From: Beroe forskalii
Lineage: Eukaryota > Ctenophora > Nuda > Beroida > Beroidae
Direction of reading: 5' to 3'
Assembly (NCBI GenBank): GCA_011033025.1
Contig: WFMF01000364.1
Location: 62,001-126,000 of the forward strand
DNA length: 64,000 nt
In this document: positions 56,090-64,000 of the stretch, one piece after another
Layout of the letters: the number at the start of each line of letters is the position of its first letter
How positions within the stretch are numbered: the stretch's first letter is position 1
The notes under the pieces: generated by a model
Database searches by the model: none
What the model was told of the DNA's origin: nothing
Seen by the model: the letters and a program-made list of their open reading frames with translations, nothing else
Translations under genes and position numbers: made by a program

Positions 56090-56501
56090 GTAAGTGCCTA
56101 AGTAAAATATTCATGTTTATTGATCCTGCTATTATCTACAACAAGAGGCAGGCTATCTCATGTTTGATTTATTTCATTACATTTTGACAGACAGTACTCT
56201 CTATGGCCTTTGACGGGCCTGTAGCAGACTCTTACTAAGTACTAACTGCTAATCTGAGTTTTGTTGAGAAACACAATTTGTATGAAGCAACATCTGACAC
56301 AATAGCTTTTCGAACTAAATGGCTAGGCTCATACCCAACCAACTACTGTGACAAATGTATTAATTTCTGGTTTAAAGGATTTTTTTTCACTTTTTTTGGA
56401 TAAGGGACAGCCATTGTATCAGATGTTGATTTATGCAAATTGTGTTTCTCAACGCAAACCCAGATTATAAGTAGTATGGCAAGATTGTAGACTTGTAGTT
56501 G

Positions 56502-58292
56502 ATGGACGGTTCTTTGAAAGCCCTTATAATAATGAAAGACTAGCTTATATAACATCAAGATCGAAGATAATAGTACTGTGTTGGCATCAAATGTCAAACA
56601 CAAGAAAATGCCTAAATTCTAAACACATTACATGGAATTAAATTGCTTCTCGATTGCATACTATAAGAAAAATTCACAATGAAAATTTACATTGGCCAAA
56701 ACTTTCCTCCGTTTTTCCTAATATTTCTTCCATTTTAAAATTAATCAACTGGTCTGCTTTGAGAGTCCACCAAAGATCCAATTGAGCTTTCCTCCCAACA
56801 CAATTAACATGCATTTGTAACAACAATACAACTTGTTGACTATTAGTTCTTGATTCCAACGATTACTGCTTCACGTAGCAATCCATGTTTAGAGTTTAGC
56901 TCACTTTAAATTTTTAAACTCACAGTTACCTTTATAGGATGCATTAATATGCATTGATTATCAACATCAGTCCGAAAAGTAATTCGATACTACAAATTAA
57001 AACAACTGTCAAATTTGATATAAATTTCTTACATAATATTATAAAGATTTTTTTGTAATATATTTCAAGTAGTTTTGTGATGTTAATAATTTTAAGTAAT
57101 CAATCTTGATAAAAACAATGACTTTAAAGCAGCCACCTGACGCATTGTTGATTTGAAAGAGCCTGATGCCTCTACTTCTTTTAGCAATTTTAAGAATTGA
57201 ATTGTTTTATCAGTTCAGAATTGAATACCATAATCAACTGCAAAAACAGAAGTATGATACATAACATGGATGTAACTGTACTGATTATAACCATCTTCCA
57301 TGATCTGTAAAACTAAAAATTGAAGTACCGACAACCAACATTAGTTGCACCAAATAAAATATCTTATTTATTGGATCTTATCTAATCAATCATCTTGTCA
57401 TATCCACGACGATATATAGGAGTCATATTAAATTTAACTTAAATAAATTATATGCTTCACGGAGTTAATAAACCAACGGAGTTTTTAATCACGTGAGTTA
57501 TCCAGTAATTTAAAACTCGTCTAATATAATGTTTAAATTTCCTCCCAACGTCCAGCGTTCTCAACAGATTTATGTCACCTGTCTTAGATGCACCCAATTA
57601 GAATAGAAGTTTCAAGAAAAATGGGTCATTTCTTATTTTTAGATTTTTGGGTACATTAAGCTATTAAGATAGAACAAAATTCAAGAAAAGTAAATTCACC
57701 ATTGCTAGAGGGCATAGAGAGAACGTAACTAGACAATTTACACCCTTATAACGAAAATAAATTCAAAGTTTTAAAATATAACTTATAATTGTCATGACAC
57801 TATGAACAGTAGATGTCAGCCGAGTATACTGAAAAACACTATGATCGGTGGTGTACCATGAGCCGAGATCATGATGTGTTGAAATTTGATTGTGTTCTGT
57901 TATTAATGCTCAAAGAGGATGAAGTAGATCTGATTTCAGTTGTATGCGAACAGTCCAATATTACCTCCACGTAATCAAATCATAAAATAGTACGAACGTG
58001 CAATCCGTTCAAATGTCCTGCATGTATATTGGTATGATCATAATTTTAGCTGCAAACTTCCTCTTCTTCAAAATGGAGCTGACGTTCGTTTTGATGAATA
58101 TAATCAGCGCAGCGCTTTTCACCAGTGCTGAGTGCTGAACGTGATTTTGATAAAATATTCCGTCGTCCGGAATGTATCGATATAATAATATGCTATGTTG
58201 GTATCAGACAACTCGTAACTCCGACATATTGCGGCCTGATAACGCTTGACTCCGGGTGGGTGGGTGTATGTGTGTCTGGCGGTATTATCCGA
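56502..58292. other. AT-rich region, no clear gene
   Basis: No recognised exon or repeat. A 21-codon frame at 58073-58138 (MELTFVLMNIISAALFTSAEC) looks like a signal peptide ended by a stop and has no continuation; chance is likely. Confidence 0.4.
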
Positions 58293-59610
58293 TCACACCC
58301 GCTCGTCCTTGGTCAGGGTGGTGGCATGCGACACAGCACACCCGCTGTCGTTGACAACCAGCAGTCGGTAGTCTCTGTGGTTGGTGGAGTTGAGGGAGGA
58401 GGCGGGGTATTCTGAGGGGGGCACCGTGCTGCACTCCAGGGGGGTGCCGCCCCCACCCACTTCCAGCTTCTCTGTGTCACTGCCCCCCATCTGAACTGCC
58501 TTCTTCTTGTACTGAAATGCGGTGTCAAGTTATTTATGATGGGATATTTGTCTAAACTCTGAAATTTCCATTTGCAGTCTACAGTCTAGATCGGTGCTCG
58601 GCTTTTCTTTAATCTGTAGATCGAATGGGAAGCCTATATTGAATATGCTGTTGTATTAGCAGCAAACTTACGCTTTTACTCCTGTACCAGTTTCTCAGCC
58701 GACAGGAGAGTACACAACTGACTATCAGAACAATAGTCACCATTATCGGTCCGTAGATCATCCAGTTCTTGCCTGCAAGAACACAGATACATTGCTGGGT
58801 GAGATTTGGAGGGCCGTGTTGAAGGCGCCCCATACCAGGTTCGAGTTCAAGGAAACTATAACAAAACTCGGTCGTGAAATGGACATGTAACGTGATTATA
58901 ATATTCAGTCACGATCGTGAGTAAGAGATATTTCTGGTATTTCTGAGTTTGAGAACTTTAAAACAAAATTTGTTGAAAGTATTCAAATATTAAGGAATAT
59001 GCTTGACTCGATTCAAAAGATTCGGTATATAATTTTTGTTCTTTGCTCTCTAATAATGAGAAGACCGGTCAACAAAATTATCTCTATGTCTGCACAACAT
59101 TTTTCGATCATGACCTACTAATTAACTAATTCAAGCTCGAAGCAAAAATGAAAAACATGATGTATGACGTTGTTAAAATAGTGGTAGGTATTTTGGCTGC
59201 GATGTTTGACACGGAGCTTAGTTAGCCATTCACATTAAAATCGGATTATGTTAATATTATATTACTGAAATTAACACGCATTTCAGTTAAAAATAATTAA
59301 AAAAAGATGTACGACCTCTCCAGCTAAGTCTTATAGAGTTATAGGTTTCGACCTTAAACGCCATCAAAATTGAGAACTGAATAAATTGAATTTCACGAAC
59401 ACAGGGTGCTCAGGAAAGATGGACATAAATGAAATAATTGGATAAGATTTCGTACTCACGGTTGTGGATGCCTTTCGAGGAGGGGTTCTCCATGATATTG
59501 TCAAGGTTATTGGCGGCTGCTGCCCCCTGGGACTTGGAACCCCCTTTAGCAAGGACCCCACTGAGGAGGAGCAGTAGAAATACCTGGAGGGGTTCGGAGT
59601 AGCTCTTCAT
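58293..59610 (-). CDS. Small type I single-pass membrane protein, 156 aa, unknown
   Basis: Minus-strand exons 59460-59610, 58672-58772 and 58293-58511 (471 nt, phases agree). Exon 1: ATG, signal peptide (VFLLLLLSGVLAKG), then a short extracellular part of about 33 residues (SQGAAAANNLDNIMENPSSK). Exon 2: WMIYGPIMVTIVLIVSCVLS as the single TM helix, followed by RLRNWYRSKS, a stop-transfer basic stretch. Exon 3: cytoplasmic tail of about 72 residues with KKKAVQMGGSDTEKLEVGGG, NSTNHRDYRLLVVND and C-terminus TKDERV, a possible class III PDZ ligand (E at -2, V at 0). No family recognised. Clean donors (gtgagt, gtaagt) and GC-rich exons against AT-rich introns support it. Confidence 0.7.
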
Positions 59611-62600
59611 ACTAACCCTGGCTCTAAGTGAACGTAAACTACGTAACTATATTTCAAATGTGTTACTCTCAAAATGTTGAGCTGTGGTAGACGACCGCAT
59701 GTACACGCACAACGCAAGGTTCTCAGAATAATGAATATTTTCTAATCCTCGTGGCTCCCAGATGTCGAGACTTGAAAGAGAACATATTTAGTAGACTGGT
59801 GGAATTAGTGGAGCATGATAAAACTGGTGAAGTTTAAACCCACATCACCGCCTCGAACTCAGAGGAAAGTTATTATTGTAGGCTGCTGCATGTTAGGAAT
59901 AGGCTGATGGGACGTTACGTCATTATCATGATTTACACTGGATAGTATGATGATTTTCAGTCGTGTATTGGTCGCTGAATTATCTAAATTATCATGTATG
60001 TTACATTTTATTTTTCGAGCTAGTCGGAATGAAAATGTTCCAACCTAATGATAATGATGACGTCATGGTATAAAGGCCTCCGTGAGTGTAAAGCTCCAGG
60101 AGAATGTTTTGGTCAGAAATAGAACAGTTAAACGTGAGAGCGAAAGGTGTAAAGATGGACGAAACGTGACCGAAAGAATGTGTACTGTGTGAGTGAAAAG
60201 TGAAGATCGAATGCATTTCTTCGAAGAAGGGGCAAAACGTGAGCGAAGAAAATGAAACGTAAAAGTAGAAAATCAAAAGCCGTGTGCTCGATACAAGAAG
60301 GTGCAGAGCGAATCCTGTATGTAAACGGGAAAAGTTCAAGTTTCATCACCTGAAAACTTGACAGACTGTGAAAAACGTAAGGCTTACGTCCAGGGCTAAA
60401 GGATAGTACATATTTCAACTAAGAAAAAGACTAAGAAAAGGACTAATAGCGTTGTCACAAACATCTTTATTGTAGCAAATTAGCAATAATTGCTACAATA
60501 AAAGATAACGGACAACACAACTGTTATTATAGTCATCTTAATTAAGTAATCAAACTTGACTAGAAATCCCTATTTATGGTTGTACTATATTATTCGATGA
60601 AACATACCGCTGCAGTCCTGGGTAACTTCATGGATAGAACCAAATACAGAGGCATATCGATATCAATGTACACTGAAATGTGCGGCCAAACGAAAAAGGA
60701 GTTCCACCAAATTTAAAAGTGTTTGAAGACACGGCAAAGAGAACCAATGACTGATAATTTTTATATTATGGCGAGTATACTACACGAGATTTTAATACTA
60801 TAATGTGGTGTTAGTTAATTCATGTAGATACTCCACCTAATTCGATCATCGCGGATAATCATTTCACATCTTCTTGGTATTCCAGAGTTGGTAATGTCCT
60901 CGAACAACCACTTGGCGTTTCAGGGAACGTTTTTATTAAGGTTTAGAATGGCAATCCATGACGTCAAACCGCCTATTTTTCTAATTTTCTCGGCCTTGGT
61001 TGGTTGGGAAATTTTTATTGTGGCTAAAATCTATGGGTTTACTGTGTTATATTTGTGTCATCTAAGTATATTATTCTTTAGACCGTCAGACTAGTTATTA
61101 GTCATTTTGTCTCGCTGTCAACTATGTGTTTCTTGTAGAGAATATTTCATTTTGTTGAAAGCATTATCTGTAAATTTGTTGATAGCCCACGTTCGTCTGA
61201 TTTTATTAGATTTTTTCATTACAATGGGGCAAATTTAAACAGCGGCATATTGTATTGAAGGATTAATTTATTATACGTACTGACTACTGAATAATCATTC
61301 AGTAATATTCAATAAACGTTTAAACATTAAATTATGAACTTCAAAATATGATTGATGCCTTATTTGGTATCATTCTTTATATCATTGTTATATCATATGT
61401 CGCGGATGACGAAATGGACCACACCCTCATGAATCATGATAAAACCCGGCAATAAGTACGTGATAAATCTAGCTGCTGATTCCTAAGTTTCCAGAACATT
61501 AGCCAATGATAAGGATGGTGCATGCTATGGCCTTCACCGATGCTTAAATGAACATCAAGCTGATAATATCATAAAAGCATCAGGATATGCCATAAATACT
61601 TCATAGCAGGATAAATATCAGGATATATGTCGTCATTACCATAATTTGAGGTGATCCACTGATGGTATTAAAATTTTTTATCATAAACAAAATAACGTCA
61701 TGAAGCCAAATGATGTTAGAATCCCCATAATATTATCAGATCATGATTCAAGAATTAGATTAAAAATCACACACATTTTGATTGATCAGATTTCCCTCAA
61801 GATACACAGTTTCGACATGAAAAATTCCCCAAGAATCTGTTGCTTCATGAAATGCTAAGTTTATCCCAGTGAACCCGATTGTTGAATGATGATAATGACA
61901 TGTCAGAGGTGGGACAAATAGTTTCGTCACAGGAGTTCAGAAAGACGTTATGTATTGTCAATTGTGGAGCTAAGATCTTGCCAGTTGCTACAACAAATAT
62001 GCCGTTCTGAAAACAGACTGATGGCAATGAATCGGAGTGAAATAAGTCAAGATCCAAGAAATATTTTATCGATTTCCGTTGCGCGGTTTAAAAATTGATT
62101 TCAATCCTGTTAAGTGCTTTAACATACCTTTTAACAACGTCTCAATCTTTTAAAATTCAAGTTAATAAGTTGAAATTCAAGTTAAAACGATCTCAAACGA
62201 AACGCTGCATTGCGGTCGCCGAATCTGGTTGACCTGTGACGAAACAATACCATCCCAAATATTTGTTCTAATCCACAGTAATTATATGCTTTTCCGGTAT
62301 GTGATGAAAAACAGAATACCACGGTTGTAGTAATAAGAGATTCAGCAGTACATACTTGTTTGATAATTAGGAGATGGTGACGGGTGTTAGAGGAGCGAAC
62401 AATTGATTCATGCATTGCAAACATACCAATAAACAAGCTCGATATCGAGCTCATCAAAACACAAACAGTAGCTTGCTCAGAATATTAATAAACAGCTGAA
62501 ATGTTAGTGTAACTATATTTGTATGTTTTATATACAATTGGACCCAATTTGCACTATTGATACTTAATAAATTGCTTACATATCCTTAGTTCGCACAGTG

Positions 62601-63185
62601 GATTATCTAATTATTGTACACAATCAAACAAATAAATAAACCTACTTGGCGGAAATCAAGATATCTTGTACGGAAGTTGTCGTACCCGCCCTTTGCTGCA
62701 GCTGCTGCTCAATGTGTTAGTTGGATTACTAACTCAGAATGATATAAACATCATATTATAATCATGGTGAACAATACTCAAAAATAAATCTATGATTTTG
62801 AACAAATAACTCGGCAGTGTCAGCAAAATTTTGATTAAAAGCGAGGATAAGTTTCATTACGAGAAAAAGAATCTAAACGAGGACAATTTATTTTATTCTT
62901 CTATAGTGTATTCGGCAAAAAGTTCATTCTATGCGACCGAATTATACGCCAAAAACTAAACAAACTAAAGATTGTAACTTTGCAAAATATAATAGTTGGA
63001 GAAATAAAGGACGTGACACACCAAATAAGTCCACTGACGATGTATACGAACACACACCCCAGGGACTGTGTTGTGATTTAATCACAATACTTGATGTAAT
63101 AAACATCACGTCATCATAATATGTGGTCGTGGTGCCTGGACCTCTGTCTGGTTTATAGGTGATTGTTTGTTTATTTTCGCATGAA
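59611..63185. other. Intergenic, nothing recognised except a promoter candidate
   Basis: AT-rich. No exon could be supported. 60080-60420 is purine-rich on the plus strand with many 'gaaacgtgag'-like words. Frames there are low complexity. Confidence 0.4.
60058..60074 (+). promoter_or_regulatory. CRE next to a TATA box, candidate promoter
   Basis: TGACGTCA at 60058-60065 followed four bases later by TATAAA at 60069-60074. Such a pair is typical of cAMP-responsive promoters, though the spacing is very short. No transcript start or coding exon was identified downstream, so this may be chance. Confidence 0.3.
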
Positions 63186-63452
63186 ATGGACCCCATAAAC
63201 CCCATCAACAATGAATTCACAACGAAGGAGACATACTCGGAATTACGGTGTCTGGGGAGTCAAGGTGCCATATCACTTGCACTCACTACGCTCCTCTCGG
63301 TGCTGTGTGGAACTCAATTGACAACGATTTTATCATTGTCTGGTCATGTTAATAACATCATTGATGACAACACACGGTGGTTTCGTGAGATGGACTTTAG
63401 AACTTTGAGCATCGCAAAGATCAAACAGCAAACCGAGACTTGCAATTTTTAA
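63186..63452 (+). CDS. Possible small membrane protein, 88 aa
   Basis: ATG at 63186, TAA at 63450-63452. MDPINPINNEFTTKETYSEL, then a hydrophobic segment (GAISLALTTLLSVLCGTQLT) that could span a membrane, then a polar tail (DDNTRWFREMDFRTLSIAKI). Composition is richer in GC than the flanks and there are no homopolymers. No family recognised; could be one exon of a larger gene or chance. Confidence 0.3.
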   Translation: MDPINPINNEFTTKETYSELRCLGSQGAISLALTTLLSVLCGTQLTTILSLSGHVNNIIDDNTRWFREMDFRTLSIAKIKQQTETCNF

Positions 63453-63455
63453 AAA

Positions 63456-63530
63456 CAAGTAGAGTCTAACTTCAAGTAAAGTCTAACTTCAAGTAAAGTC
63501 TAGAACTCCAAGTTAAGTCAAAATAGAGTC
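63456..63530. repeat. Short tandem of 'agtctaacttcaagtaa'
   Basis: Three to four imperfect 17-base units directly after the 63186-63452 frame. The remaining bases to 64000 show no feature. Confidence 0.6.
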
Positions 63531-64000
63531 TAAATTCTTATGCAAACATGAAATGTTGGGCAGATCACAACTTGAAGGTAGCAATGTTTACACGATACAC
63601 ATTACAAAGTTGCCTGGGTCTATTTCAGCAGCCCTTTGCCAGAAGATTGTTGACGACTATCAGCTGTAGAGCTGTGTGTGATCAACAGCAACGCGATTAT
63701 TGAGAACGCAACGATGGACGATTACAGACATATCATCTCGAAACAAAATGCAGCATACTAATAAGAGGACTGAATATTTGACGCGAAAACTCAAAATAAA
63801 TGCAGATCCGAAACCATAAAATAATAAAATGTTGTCAGGAAAATAGCATACTTTATCATCGTTAATGTTGCATGAATTAACTAATGTTTCGTCCGTTCAG
63901 TATATCCCAATGCATGATATGATCATACCCTGATTATGATCATGCATTTCATCTACTAATTAACTTTCAGACTGTTCAGACTGGAATCTAGTTATTAATC

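Larger units (their letters stand above)
43624..56501. repeat. Tandem segmental duplication, copy B
   Basis: Collinear with copy A. Insertions present here and absent in A: 46059-47237, 47309-48092, 49164-49220, a LINE end at about 49900-50570, extra sequence at about 51226-51400, 51857-53262 and 53435-54428. Confidence 0.9.

Noticed and set aside
58073..58138. Signal-peptide-like 21-codon frame
   Set aside because: Ends in a stop with no donor before it and no continuation. Probably chance.
60888..61094. 68-codon hydrophobic frame
   Set aside because: No splice sites or family pattern. AT-rich sequence commonly yields such hydrophobic frames.

Overview
The window is nuclear DNA from an animal, most likely a marine invertebrate. 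Genes are split by GT-AG introns, the background is AT-rich, several products are metazoan families, and much of the sequence is repeats and small transposons. I cannot name the species. Two things suggest a hyperpolymorphic genome or an assembly holding both haplotypes: an 11-13 kb direct tandem duplication whose copies differ by many insertions, and a smaller duplication inside a carrier gene.

Layout. 1-6355: minus-strand STK33-like kinase, with a foldback repeat and a block of corrupted-looking sequence in its introns. 6356-15235: retroelement remnants, then a 20-bp satellite broken by nested DNA transposons and bracketed by copies of a GC-rich hairpin element. 16074-18894: plus-strand seven-exon C2-domain gene whose fifth intron carries RFX X-box-like palindromes. 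20442-27722: minus-strand carnitine/acylcarnitine carrier (SLC25A20-like). Its exons 2 and 3 are duplicated, and an unrelated 555-codon reading frame lies between the copies, open in frame into the duplicated carrier exons. 28760-29483: MIC13-like MICOS subunit. 30706-31545: F-box/FBA protein.

32037-43340 (copy A) and 43624-56501 (copy B) form the tandem duplication. Each copy has a minus-strand gene with a G-patch and two dsRBDs (SON-like order) and the first exon of a plus-strand pecanex-like gene. At least ten insertions are present in one copy and absent from the other, so element ends and target sites can be read directly. 58293-59610: minus-strand gene for a small single-pass membrane protein. 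The last 4.4 kb has little that I recognise.

Two cross-cutting points. First, at several splice junctions sequence of the neighbouring exon sits where the intron end should be. Comparing copies A and B at one of them shows substitution without length change, which points to RNA-guided consensus polishing or conversion by cDNA rather than intron gain. Second, the carrier locus could encode a normal mitochondrial carrier and a chimera in which the novel frame replaces the first carrier exon. Two mitochondrial genes (carrier and MIC13) are neighbours on the same strand; nothing shows that they are co-regulated.
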